Of a stretch of DNA of 60,991 bases, positions 49,562 to 57,718 are shown in pieces (within the stretch, counting starts at the first letter, position 1; each line of letters begins with the position of its first letter). A program made the translations under genes and the position numbers. Origin of the DNA: Pseudomonas sp. 30_B (GTDB lineage: Bacteria > Pseudomonadota > Gammaproteobacteria > Pseudomonadales > Pseudomonadaceae). Location: contig NZ_JAFGYY010000029.1 in the NCBI RefSeq assembly GCF_017491605.1, positions 1 through 60,991 of the forward strand. Direction: 5' to 3'. The notes below the pieces were generated by a model. The model worked only from the letters and a program-made list of their open reading frames with translations, was not told the origin of the DNA and searched no databases.

Positions 49562-49861
49562 ATGCTGGGCGTTGTACTGATCGCGTTGGGAGCCATCTGG
49601 CTGCTCGTCCAGTGCGGGCTGGGTGTGCCGCCGCTGGCCGAAGCCATGACGCTCGACCCGGTGGACAATCCGACTCGCTACTGGCAATTCGCTTTCCTGG
49701 GTCCGGCGATCCCGCTGGCCTTTGGCGTCTTCCTGCTGCGCTACCGCATCAGCGGGCTTGCCCAATTCAAGCGAGAGCACATCCATTGCACGACCCACGT
49801 GCTGGTCTTTGCCGGTATTGCCCTGGTGCTCGGTAAGCTCTGTGCCCTGCTGATCGATTGA
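49562..49861 (+). CDS. Small membrane protein, unknown
   Basis: A 99-residue protein with three hydrophobic segments (LGVVLIALGAIWLLVQCGLG, FLGPAIPLAFGVFLLRY and THVLVFAGIALVLGKLCALLID). The ATG at 49562 has a GGGAG seven or more bases upstream. A longer reading to 49475 would begin with a hydrophilic stretch. No family was recognised. Confidence 0.6.
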   Translation: MLGVVLIALGAIWLLVQCGLGVPPLAEAMTLDPVDNPTRYWQFAFLGPAIPLAFGVFLLRYRISGLAQFKREHIHCTTHVLVFAGIALVLGKLCALLID

Positions 49862-49987
49862 CCGCCTGAACCAGGGGCCTGCGATGGCGGTTTGCCGGGG
49901 GCATTCAGCGCCCTGATTTCGCCGCTGGGGGCGCAAAGCCGTGGTTACACTTCGGCTCACGTCCTAACAAGAAAGGCAGACCTCCCC

Positions 49988-50800
49988 ATGCAAAATCGCA
50001 TCATGATCACCGGCGCCGGTTCCGGCCTCGGTCGCGAAATCGCCCTGCGCTGGGCCCGCGAGGGCTGGAAGCTGGCCCTGGCCGACGTCAACGAAGCGGG
50101 TCTGGCGGAGACCCTGAAACTCGTGCGCGCAGCCGGCGGCGACGGCTTCACCCAGCGCTGCGACGTGCGCGACTACAGTCAGCTGACCCAGCTGGCGCAG
50201 TCCTGCGAAGAGAAATTCGGCGGCATCGACATCATCGTCAACAATGCCGGCGTCGCCTCTGGCGGCTTCTTCAGCGAGCTGTCGCTGGAGGACTGGGACT
50301 GGCAGATCTCGATCAACCTGATGGGCGTGGTCAAGGGCTGCAAGGCCTTCCTGCCGCTGCTGGAGCAGAGCAAGGGGCGGATCATCAACATCGCCTCCAT
50401 GGCCGCGCTGATGCAGGGCCCGGCGATGAGCAACTACAACGTGGCCAAGGCCGGCGTGGTGGCGCTCTCGGAAAGCCTGCTGGCCGATCTCAGCCTGGTG
50501 GACGTGAAAGTCCACGTAGTCTGCCCCTCGTTCTTCCAGACCAACCTGCTGGATTCATTCCGCGGCCCGAGCCCGGAAATGAAGACCCAGGTCGGCAAAC
50601 TGCTGGAAAGCTCGCCGATCAGCGCCGCCGACATCGCCGACTACATCCATCAGGAAGTGGCCCGCGACGTCTTCATGATCCTGCCCCACGAGCAGGGCCG
50701 CATGGCCTGGCAGATCAAGCAGCAGAACCCCCAGGCGATCTACGACGAAATGGCGAAGATGGCGGAGAAGATGCAAGCCAAGCGTCGCACGCTCGCCTGA
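49988..50800 (+). CDS. Short-chain dehydrogenase/reductase
   Basis: A 270-residue SDR of the classical type. The cofactor loop is GAGSGLG (residues about 9-15), NNAG lies near residue 83, the catalytic Ser is in IINIASMAAL and the Tyr/Lys pair in YNVAKAG. The C-terminal helix is Lys/Met-rich. The acidic residue after the second beta strand (ADVNEAGL) predicts NAD+ preference. The substrate is not known. An AT-rich MITE-like palindrome begins at its stop codon. Confidence 0.88.
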   Translation: MQNRIMITGAGSGLGREIALRWAREGWKLALADVNEAGLAETLKLVRAAGGDGFTQRCDVRDYSQLTQLAQSCEEKFGGIDIIVNNAGVASGGFFSELSLEDWDWQISINLMGVVKGCKAFLPLLEQSKGRIINIASMAALMQGPAMSNYNVAKAGVVALSESLLADLSLVDVKVHVVCPSFFQTNLLDSFRGPSPEMKTQVGKLLESSPISAADIADYIHQEVARDVFMILPHEQGRMAWQIKQQNPQAIYDEMAKMAEKMQAKRRTLA

Positions 50801-50942
50801 GAACCTGATTACGATCTGCTGCGCGTCGGCATAACTGCGTTGAGAGCAGCTGAGAAATGCTCATGGACTGCGTGTCCACTCCGCTTTCTCAGCTGCTCTC
50901 GTCTTGTTCTGCTCTAGCTCGCAAGATCGTAAAGCAGGTTCT
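50800..50942. mobile_element. MITE-like palindromic element
   Basis: The left terminus AGAACCTGATTACGATCT is mirrored by the right terminus AGATCGTAAAGCAGGTTCT (about 50924-50942), giving 18-19-bp terminal inverted repeats. Inside, GAGAGCAGCTGAGAAA and TTTCTCAGCTGCTCTC make a second perfect 16-bp inverted repeat around a 28-nt loop. It has no ORF. The palindrome begins inside the SDR stop codon and no target duplication is visible. Similar GAACCTGnTTACGATCT ends occur in other Pseudomonas genomes as far as I recall. Confidence 0.8.
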
Positions 50943-51056
50943 GGGTAAGGAATCGGCCCTCTTTTGGTGCGAAGAAAAACAGGGCTTGCCCACGCCGGTG
51001 CAAAGGGTTAGCTTTAGTCACCGGCCTGCCTGGCTGAAGAACGTTGGACCCCGGTG

Positions 51057-51091
51057 AAAGCCCCGCACATTTCGCGGGGCTTTTGCTTTTT
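51057..51091 (+). terminator. Orphan intrinsic terminator in the gap after the MITE-like element
   Basis: AAAGCCCCGC-ACATTTC-GCGGGGCTTTTGCTTTTT is a strong terminator. It is 257 bp after the SDR stop with no gene between. It either ends SDR readthrough past the inserted palindrome, or ends a small RNA starting in 50943-51050. Confidence 0.85.
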
Positions 51092-51180
51092 CGGGCCACT
51101 GCGCATCGGCGTGGATTCGCGCTTTGCGTGTTGGCGGGCCTGTGTTAGAAGGCACCGGTGTCATTGAAGGAAGAACCCCC

Positions 51181-51606
51181 TTGCAGTCCGAATCCATCGT
51201 CTATGGTTGCATCCGCGACTGGCCCGGCGACTCGATGGAGCGCCGCCTGCGCCGCGCCGCCAACCGCAAGGTGCTCGACAGCCTGCCGATGGGCGAGGCC
51301 TGGCCGTTCCTCGGCCGCGAGATGTTCAGCCGCTGCGAAACCGAAGGCGCGGGCCTGTACCAGTCCCAGGTGATCCACTTCGGCGCCAGCTACCAGACCA
51401 TCGAGTACGAATGGAAGCTCTGGGTCGAGCAATTCGAGTCCCTGCTGCGCCGCCTCTACTGGGCCAGCGCGGTGGTCCACCTGGAAACCGAAGTCAACGG
51501 CAGCCACACCTTCCGCTGGGAATCGGAGAACGGTTTCCACAGCCCGCGCGAAGGGGAGTTGAAAGTGCGCTGCGCCTGGGAACGCGAGGGCGGCCTGCGC
51601 GGCTGA
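51181..51606 (+). CDS. Conserved hypothetical protein
   Basis: A 141-residue protein read from TTG 51181 behind GAAGGAAG. The first residues QSESIVYGCIRDWPGDSMERR fit a native N-terminus, and the frame has only junk upstream. The sequence is rich in Trp, Glu and Arg (SYQTIEYEWKLWVEQFESLLRRLYWASAVVHLETEVNGSHTFRWESENGFH) and has no membrane segment. No family function is recognised. It lies 29 bp before the ynfA-type gene. Confidence 0.6.
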   Translation: MQSESIVYGCIRDWPGDSMERRLRRAANRKVLDSLPMGEAWPFLGREMFSRCETEGAGLYQSQVIHFGASYQTIEYEWKLWVEQFESLLRRLYWASAVVHLETEVNGSHTFRWESENGFHSPREGELKVRCAWEREGGLRG

Positions 51607-51635
51607 CCGCACGCCTCCCGTCACGGAAAGAGCCC

Positions 51636-51965
51636 ATGATCAACTACCTCTGGTTCGTCCTCGCCGCGTTCTGCGAGATCGGCGGCTGCTATGCCTTCTA
51701 CCTCTGGCTGCGCCTGGACAGAAGCGCCCTGTGGATAATTCCCGGCCTGCTCAGCCTGACGGTATTCGCCCTGCTGCTCACCCGTATCGAAGCCAGCTAT
51801 GCCGGGCGTGCCTATGCCGCGTACGGTGGCATCTACGTCGCCGCTTCACTGTTCTGGCTGGCCTTCGTGGAAAAGAGCCGTCCGCTGTGGAGCGACTGGG
51901 TAGGCGTCGCGCTGTGCGTGATCGGCGCCAGCGTGGTGCTGTTCGGGCCTAGATTCGCGCCCTGA
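51636..51965 (+). CDS. ynfA: YnfA/UPF0060-family small membrane protein
   Basis: A 109-residue protein with four hydrophobic helices. FVLAAFCEIGGCYAFYLWLR and AYAAYGGIYVAASLFWLAFVE carry the conserved UPF0060 residues, including the acidic residue in helix 1 analogous to that of SMR transporters. YnfA has been implicated in multidrug or acriflavine efflux. GGAAAG lies upstream of the ATG. Confidence 0.88.
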   Translation: MINYLWFVLAAFCEIGGCYAFYLWLRLDRSALWIIPGLLSLTVFALLLTRIEASYAGRAYAAYGGIYVAASLFWLAFVEKSRPLWSDWVGVALCVIGASVVLFGPRFAP

Positions 51966-51979
51966 TTGGGGCCAACACC

Positions 51980-52058
51980 TGTAGGAGCGAGCTTGCTCGC
52001 GAACAGAATTACCCGGCCCCAATTGTGCTGGGCGGTTCGCGAGCAAGCTCGCTCCTAC
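51980..52058. repeat. REP-type inverted pair
   Basis: TGTAGGAGCGAGCTTGCTCG at 51980 faces GGTTCGCGAGCAAGCTCGCT, ending near 52058, downstream of the ynfA-type gene. Same family as 29307 and 31231. Confidence 0.9.
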
Positions 52059-52127
52059 GAAAAGCGGTTTCCAGAGAAACATCCGCACGCGCCGGAGCGC
52101 CCCTTCAGGAGGCCGAGCGGAATCGGA

Positions 52128-52310
52128 GTTTCAGGGGTTGAGCGGCATGGATGCCGCGAGAGCCGCGATGGGCCAGGGATGGCCCTTCGCGGCGGGCCCC
52201 TGAAACTTCGATGGAGCGAGGGAACCCCGGCGAAGCCGGGGCCGGATGATGGGGCAGAGACTTTTGCCTACTTTGCGTCGTTTGGCAAAGTAGGTCGCCC
52301 GAGGGGGCGA
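52128..52310. repeat. Multi-hairpin structured repeat element
   Basis: Six nested or tandem perfect stems occur in 183 bp. GTTTCAGGGG (52128-52137) closes with CCCCTGAAAC (52197-52206), enclosing GCGGCAT/ATGCCGC (52142-52157) and GCCGCGA.../TTCGCGGC (52162-52193). CCCCGGC-GAA-GCCGGGG (52225-52241), CCTACTTTGC/GCAAAGTAGG (52267-52294) and TCGCCC/GGGCGA (52295-52310) follow. I recognise this sequence from many Pseudomonas genomes, where it is sometimes miscalled as small ORFs. No function is known to me. Confidence 0.8.
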
Positions 52311-52361
52311 AACAAAATCTCTCAGCACACGCCGAAGCGGCGCGGATACTCCGAACCAGCA

Positions 52362-52432
52362 AGCGGAACGCTTTATCCGCCGTTCCGCATCGCGGCGGAT
52401 AACGCTGTTGGCGTTATGCGTCCTACATCTGT
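52362..52432. repeat. GGCGGATAACGC-type palindromic repeats
   Basis: Two palindromes are in tandem: GCGGAACGC-TTTATCC-GCCGTTCCGC (about 52363-52388) and GGATAACGC-TGTT-GGCGTTAT (about 52397-52417). This is a widespread Pseudomonas REP variety whose function is unknown. Confidence 0.65.
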
Positions 52433-52445
52433 GACGGAGTTTCCC

Positions 52446-52494
52446 TGTAGGAGCGGGCCATGCCCGCGATCGCGCCCATGGGGCGCTCCTACAG
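52446..52494. repeat. REP-type palindrome, TGCCCGCGA variant
   Basis: TGTAGGAGCGGGCCATGCCC and GGGCGCTCCTACA form an imperfect inverted repeat, a shorter variant of the TGTAGGAGC family, immediately downstream of the YheU gene (convergent side). Confidence 0.75.
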
Positions 52495-52508
52495 GTTCAC
52501 CACCTGTC

Positions 52509-52739
52509 TCAGTCCTCCAGCCATTCCTTTGGCACTTCGCTTTTCAGCATCAGCTGGCACTGCTGGCTTTCCGGATCGAAGACGATCACCGCCTCGCCAC
52601 GCTTGAGCGCATGCCGCGCGCGCTCCACGCGCACGTCCAGCGGCGTGTCGTCGCCGTTGTCGGTGCCTTCGCGGGTGACGAAGTCTTCCAGCAGGTTATT
52701 GAGGGTATCGGCTTCGATCAGATCAAAGGGAATCAGCAT
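52509..52739 (-). CDS. YheU/UPF0270-family protein
   Basis: A 76-residue acidic protein with MLIPFDLIEADTLNNLLEDFVTREGTDNG, the UPF0270 signature. Its role is unknown in any species I know of. It is last in the row of NAGGN genes (same strand, 59 bp after the M42 peptidase). Confidence 0.88.
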   Translation of the reverse strand: MLIPFDLIEADTLNNLLEDFVTREGTDNGDDTPLDVRVERARHALKRGEAVIVFDPESQQCQLMLKSEVPKEWLED

Positions 52740-52798
52740 GGCGGGTACTCGCAAATCGCAGCGCGGGATTGTAGTCCCGCGCTGCGGCGAGTGCAGCT

Positions 52799-54001
52799 TC
52801 AGTTCTTGCGCTTGTCCGCGCTGTCGCTGTTCTCCAGCAACTCGTCCACCGGCGGCACATGGGTGGTGCTCTCCATGTGCACCGGATGTTCCAGTTGCTT
52901 GCTGAAGCGCTCCAGCGCGCCCTCGCTTGGCTCGGCGTCGCTGTCGAACACCGGCGGGCTCAGCAGGTAGGCGGTGAGCAGGCGGGAGAGGGCGGCGAGG
53001 CTGTCGATGTGGGTGCGCTCGTAGCCGTGGGTGGCGTCACAGCCGAAGGCCAGCAGCGCGGTGCGGATGTCGTGGCCTGCGGTGATCGCCGACTGCGCGT
53101 CGCTGTGGTAGTAGCGGAACAGGTCTCGGCGCACCGCAATCTCATGGCGTTCGCTCAGCCGCAGCAGGTGCCGCGACAGGTGGTAGTCGTACGGCCCGCC
53201 GGAATCCTGCAGGGCCACGCTCACCGCGTGCTCGCTGGAGTTCTGCCCCTCGGCCACCGGGGCGATGTCGATGCCGACGAACTCACTGACGTCCCAGGGC
53301 AGCGCGCCGGCCGCGCCGGAGCCGATCTCCTCGGTGATGGTGAACAGCGGGTGGCAGTCGATCGGCGGTTGCTGGCCGCTCTCGCGGATCGCTTTCAGCG
53401 CCGCCAGCAGCGCGGCGACGCCGGCCTTGTCGTCGAGGTGGCGGGCGCTGATGTGGCCGCTCTCGGTGAACTCCGGCAAGGGATCGAAGGCGACGAAGTC
53501 ACCGATGGCCACGCCCAGGGTCTCGCTGTCGGCGCGGCTGACGGTATAGGTGTCCAGCCGCAGTTCGACGTGGTCCCAGCTGATCGGCAGGCTGTCCACG
53601 GCGGTATTGAAGGCGTGCCCGGAGGCCAGCAGCGGCAGCACGCTGCCGCGCAGCACGCCGTTCTCGCAGAACACCGTGACCCGGCTGCCCTCGGCGAAGC
53701 GGCTCGACCAGCAGCCCACCGGCGCCAGCGCCAGGCGGCCGTTGGGCTTGATCTCGCGGACGATGGCGCCAATGGTGTCCAGGTGCGCCGAGACCGCGCG
53801 GTCCGGGCTGTTGCGCCGCCCCGAGAGCGTCGCGCGGATGGTTCCGCGGCGGGTCATCTCGAAGGGCACGCCGATTTCCTCCAGGCGTTCGGCGACGTAG
53901 CGCACGATGGTGTCGGTGAAACCGGTGGGGCTGGGGATGGCGAGCATTTCCAGCAGCACGCGCTGCAGGTAGTTGAGGTCGGGTTGTGGCAGTGAAGTCA
54001 T
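52799..54001 (-). CDS. M42-family peptidase of the NAGGN osmolyte cluster
   Basis: A 400-residue metallopeptidase related to glutamyl aminopeptidases. Zinc-site motifs include AHLDTIGAIVREI, HLDDKAGVAALLAAL, ITEEIGSGAAG and FVGIDIAP. Its start overlaps the ngg stop (ATGA). The family is named as an NAGGN-system peptidase because it co-occurs with asnO-ngg. It probably degrades the dipeptide osmolyte when osmotic stress ends, an inference not shown by sequence. Confidence 0.88.
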   Translation of the reverse strand: MTSLPQPDLNYLQRVLLEMLAIPSPTGFTDTIVRYVAERLEEIGVPFEMTRRGTIRATLSGRRNSPDRAVSAHLDTIGAIVREIKPNGRLALAPVGCWSSRFAEGSRVTVFCENGVLRGSVLPLLASGHAFNTAVDSLPISWDHVELRLDTYTVSRADSETLGVAIGDFVAFDPLPEFTESGHISARHLDDKAGVAALLAALKAIRESGQQPPIDCHPLFTITEEIGSGAAGALPWDVSEFVGIDIAPVAEGQNSSEHAVSVALQDSGGPYDYHLSRHLLRLSERHEIAVRRDLFRYYHSDAQSAITAGHDIRTALLAFGCDATHGYERTHIDSLAALSRLLTAYLLSPPVFDSDAEPSEGALERFSKQLEHPVHMESTTHVPPVDELLENSDSADKRKN

Positions 54002-55788
54002 ACCGAAGCCTCCATGCCCGGGGGCGATTCGCGGTTGAGCAGCTCGCGGCTCAGCGGGAACAGCAGGTCGAGGAAGCGCTCGGCGGTGGGCTGCGGCTCA
54101 TGGTTGGCCAGCCCGGGCCGCTCGTTGGCTTCGATGATCACGTATTCCGGCTGGTCGGCGTCGCGCACCAGCAGGTCGAGGCCGGTGACCGGGATTTCCA
54201 GCGCGCGCGCCGCGCGGATCGCCGCTTCGGCCAGTTTCGGATGCAGCCGCTCGGTGACGTCCTCCAGGGTGCCGCCGGTGTGCAGGTTGGCGGTGCGGCG
54301 CACGGCCAGGCGCTGGCCGCTGGGCAGCACGTCGTCGTAGCCGAAGCCGGCGGCGGCCAGGGTGCGCTCGGTCTCGCCGTCCAGCGGGATGCGGCTTTCG
54401 CCGCCGGTGGCGGCCTGCCGGCGGCGGCTCTGCGCCTCGATCAGCCGGCGGATGCTGTGCCGGCCATCGCCGATGACTTCGGCGGGCCGGCGAATGGCGG
54501 CGGCCACCACTTCATAGCCGATCACCACGATGCGCAGGTCCTGACCGGGGTGGTAGCTCTCCAGCAGCACGCGGGTGTCGAACTGCCGGGCATGAGCGAT
54601 GGCGCTTTCCACTTCGCCGGTGCTGCGCAGGTCCACGGCAACCCCCTGGCCCTGTTCGCCGTCCACCGGCTTGACCACCAATGAGCCGTGTTCGGCGAGG
54701 AACTTCGCGTTGTCCCTGGCGCAGCCGGCCAGGCGCTGCTGCGGCTGGCGCAGGCCGACCCGGTCGAGGGCGCGGTGGGTGAGGGTCTTGTCCTGGCACA
54801 GGCTCATGCTGACCGCGCTGGTCAGGTCGCACAGCGATTCGCGGCAGCGGATGCGCCGGCCACCCTGGGTGAGGATGAACAGTCCGGCGTCGGCGTCCTG
54901 CACCTGCACGTCGATGCCGCGCCGATGGGCTTCGTCGACGATGATCCGGGCGTAGGGGTTCAGGCCCTCTTCCGGGCCGGGGCCGAGGAACAGCGACTGG
55001 TTGATGCCGTTCTTGCACTTCACCGCGAAGGTCGGCAGCTCGCGGAAGCGCAGCTTGCGGTACAGCGACTTGGCCTGCTGGTTGCCGTGCAGCACCGACA
55101 GGTCGAGATAGGCCAGGCCCCGGCTCATGAAGTGCTCGATCAAGTGGCGCACCAGCGCTTCGCCGACTCCGGGGCGGCTGGACTGCGGGTCCACCGCCAG
55201 GCACCAGAGGCTGGAGCCGCCTTCCGGGTCGCGGAAGGCCTTGGCGTGGTTGATGCCCATGACGGTGCCGATCACCGTGCCGGTCTCGTCGTCCTCGGCC
55301 AGCCAGTAGGCCGGCCCGCCCTGGTGGCGCGGCGTGACGTTGGCCGGATCGACCGGCAGCATGCCGCGCGAGAGGTACAGGCGGTTGATCGCGGCCCAGT
55401 CTTCGTCGCTGTGCACCCGGCGGATGCGGAAGCCGCGGAACGGCCGGCGCGCCGGGCGATAGTCGGTGAACCACAGGCGCAGCGCATCGGAGGGGTCGAG
55501 GAAGAGTTGCTGCGGGGCCTTGGCCAGTACCTGTTGTGGCGCCGCCACGTAGAGGGCGATGTCACGCTCGCCCGGGCGTTCGTTGAGCAGCTCGGCGGCC
55601 AGTTGCTCGGCCGTGGCGAAGGTGTGGCCGATCAGCAGGCGGCCCCAGCCGCATTGCAGGATCAGCGGGCCCTCGGGGCGCTGCGCATGGTCGCCGGCGA
55701 AGCGCGCCTGGAGGCGTTCGTAGGTGGGCGTCTGGCCTCTCAGCAGGCGCTGGTTGTGCGGGTGAGGCAGGTTCAAATGGGTCTTCAT
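53998..55788 (-). CDS. ngg: N-acetylglutaminylglutamine synthetase Ngg (GNAT + ATP-grasp)
   Basis: A 596-residue two-domain enzyme. A GNAT domain (about 100-290) includes LWCLAVDPQSSRPGVGEALVRHLIEHF for acetyl-CoA. An ATP-grasp ligase domain (about 330-590) includes VVKPVDGEQGQGVAVDLR and VIIEANERPGL. It would acetylate glutamine and ligate a second glutamine, giving N-acetylglutaminylglutamine, the precursor of the osmolyte NAGGN. It starts at MKTHLNLP behind GGAG; a longer start at 55809 is possible. It is 33 bp downstream of asnO. Confidence 0.92.
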   Translation of the reverse strand: MKTHLNLPHPHNQRLLRGQTPTYERLQARFAGDHAQRPEGPLILQCGWGRLLIGHTFATAEQLAAELLNERPGERDIALYVAAPQQVLAKAPQQLFLDPSDALRLWFTDYRPARRPFRGFRIRRVHSDEDWAAINRLYLSRGMLPVDPANVTPRHQGGPAYWLAEDDETGTVIGTVMGINHAKAFRDPEGGSSLWCLAVDPQSSRPGVGEALVRHLIEHFMSRGLAYLDLSVLHGNQQAKSLYRKLRFRELPTFAVKCKNGINQSLFLGPGPEEGLNPYARIIVDEAHRRGIDVQVQDADAGLFILTQGGRRIRCRESLCDLTSAVSMSLCQDKTLTHRALDRVGLRQPQQRLAGCARDNAKFLAEHGSLVVKPVDGEQGQGVAVDLRSTGEVESAIAHARQFDTRVLLESYHPGQDLRIVVIGYEVVAAAIRRPAEVIGDGRHSIRRLIEAQSRRRQAATGGESRIPLDGETERTLAAAGFGYDDVLPSGQRLAVRRTANLHTGGTLEDVTERLHPKLAEAAIRAARALEIPVTGLDLLVRDADQPEYVIIEANERPGLANHEPQPTAERFLDLLFPLSRELLNRESPPGMEASV

Positions 55789-55821
55789 GGTCAACTCCGT
55801 GAAAAGCATTCGTCCTGGGCT

Positions 55822-57591
55822 TCACAAACCTTGTTCGGTCAGCCAGAGATTGAGCGCGGCCAACTGCCAGAGCTTGGAGCCCCGCAGCGGCGTGAGGTCG
55901 GTCGACGGGTCGCTGAGCAGGCGGTCGAACATCGCCGTCTCGAACAGGCCGCGATCCTGGCTCGGGTCCAGCAGCAGTTCGCTGACCCAGGCACGGGTGT
56001 TGCCTTGCAGGTGCTTGAGGCCTGGCACCGGGAAGTAGCCCTTGGGCCGGTCGATGACCGCGCTGGGGATGACCTTTCGCGCAGCGGCCTTGAGCACCTG
56101 CTTGCCGCCGTCGCCGAGCTTGAAGCGCGAAGGGATGCGCGCCGACAGCTCCGCCACCCGGTAGTCGAGGAATGGCACGCGGGCTTCCAGGCCCCAGGCC
56201 ATGGTCATGTTGTCGACCCGCTTGACCGGGTCGTCGACCAGCATGATGGTGCTGTCCAGGCGCAGGGCCTTGTCCACCGGGTCGTCGGCGCCGGGCTGGG
56301 CGAAGTGCTCGCGGACGAACTCACCGGCCACGTCTTCCACCCGCAGGGCTGCACGCACGGTTTCCAGATACTCGCCGTGGCTGCGGTCGAAGAACGCCGT
56401 GCGGTAGGCCTGCAGCGGGTCCTTGGCGCCGGCCACCTTCGGGTACCAGTGATAGCCGGCGAACAGCTCGTCGGCGCCCTGGCCGCTCTGTACCACCTTG
56501 CAGTGCTTCGACACTTCGCGGGAGAGCAGGTAGAAGGCGATGCAGTCATGGCTGACCATGGGCTCGCTCATGGCCTGGAAGGCCGCCGGCAACTGCTCGA
56601 TGACTTCCTTCTCGGCGATGCGCAGCTGGTGGTGGCGGGTGCCGTAGTGCCGGGCGATCAGGTCGGAGTACTGGAACTCGTCGCCGCGCTCGCCACCGGC
56701 ATCTTCGAAGCCGATGGAGAAGGTCAGCAGGTTGTCGACCCCCGCTTCATGCAGCAGCCCGACCAGCAGGCTCGAATCGACTCCGCCGGAGAGCAGCACG
56801 CCGACTTCGCGGGCGGCGCGCTGGCGCACGCTCACGGCGTCGCGCAGGCTGCCCAGCAGGCGGTCCTCCCAGTCGTCCAGGGTCAGTTCGCGTTCATCGG
56901 GCAGCGGGCCGTAATCGAGGTTCCACCAGCGCTGCCGCTCGGTGTGGCCTTCGGCGTCGATGCTCATCCAGGTGGCCGGCGGCAGCTTCTGCACCTCGGC
57001 CAGCAGGGTGCGCGGCGCGGGCACCACGGCATGGAAGTTGAGGTAATGGTTGAGCGCCACCGGGTCCAGCGCCGGATCGATGTCGCCACCCTTGAGCAGC
57101 GCCGGCAGGCTGGAAGCGAAGCGCAGGCGCTGGCCGGTCTTCGACAGGTACAGCGGCTTGATGCCGAGCCGGTCGCGGGCGATGAACAGACGCCGTTTGT
57201 CGCGTTCCCAGATGGCGAACGCAAACATGCCATTGAGGCGAGGCAATAGTTCTTCGCCCCAGGCGTGGTATCCCTTTAGAAGGACTTCGGTATCGCCTCC
57301 GGAAAAAAAGTGGTAGCCGAGGGCTTCCAGCTCCCCGCGTAGCTCGGGGTAGTTGTAGATTGCACCGTTGAACACCAGCGACAGGCCCAGCGTCGGGTCG
57401 ATCATCGGCTGGCCGGACGCTTCGGCCAGGTCCATGATCTTCAGGCGCCGGTGTCCCAGGGCCAATGGCCCTTCGCTGTGGAAACCCCAGGCATCGGGGC
57501 CCCGCGGGGCGAGGTGGTGGGTGATGCGTTCGACCGCGGCGAGATCGGCGGCCTGTTTATCGAAACGAAGTTCTCCAGCTATTCCGCACAT
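55822..57591 (-). CDS. asnO: N-acetylglutaminylglutamine amidotransferase AsnO
   Basis: A 589-residue class II glutamine amidotransferase of the asparagine synthetase B type. The N-terminal nucleophile is Cys2 (MCGIAGELRF), the glutaminase half runs to about residue 210, and the synthetase half has the PP-loop SGGVDSSLL (about 268-276). It amidates the terminal carboxylate of N-acetylglutaminylglutamine to give NAGGN. It is the first gene of the osmolyte operon and is divergent from a MarR regulator. Expression should respond to osmolarity. Confidence 0.92.
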   Translation of the reverse strand: MCGIAGELRFDKQAADLAAVERITHHLAPRGPDAWGFHSEGPLALGHRRLKIMDLAEASGQPMIDPTLGLSLVFNGAIYNYPELRGELEALGYHFFSGGDTEVLLKGYHAWGEELLPRLNGMFAFAIWERDKRRLFIARDRLGIKPLYLSKTGQRLRFASSLPALLKGGDIDPALDPVALNHYLNFHAVVPAPRTLLAEVQKLPPATWMSIDAEGHTERQRWWNLDYGPLPDERELTLDDWEDRLLGSLRDAVSVRQRAAREVGVLLSGGVDSSLLVGLLHEAGVDNLLTFSIGFEDAGGERGDEFQYSDLIARHYGTRHHQLRIAEKEVIEQLPAAFQAMSEPMVSHDCIAFYLLSREVSKHCKVVQSGQGADELFAGYHWYPKVAGAKDPLQAYRTAFFDRSHGEYLETVRAALRVEDVAGEFVREHFAQPGADDPVDKALRLDSTIMLVDDPVKRVDNMTMAWGLEARVPFLDYRVAELSARIPSRFKLGDGGKQVLKAAARKVIPSAVIDRPKGYFPVPGLKHLQGNTRAWVSELLLDPSQDRGLFETAMFDRLLSDPSTDLTPLRGSKLWQLAALNLWLTEQGL

Positions 57592-57718
57592 GTCCTTACC
57601 GGTTCTCCGTTGGGGATGAGTGGGTGGTCCCTCCAGGGGGGCCATAGGGGAGGACCGTCCGATTGGTTGAGAGTTCTATTTGATTTCATTGAGGAAAGTT
57701 CGAAGGCGCAGGTGAGCG

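Noticed and set aside
52131..52328. 65-codon minus-strand ORF in the structured repeat (and an 85-codon frame beside it)
   Set aside because: This ORF type is repeatedly predicted from the same repeat in Pseudomonas genomes. It is explained by the hairpin element and lacks a ribosome site.
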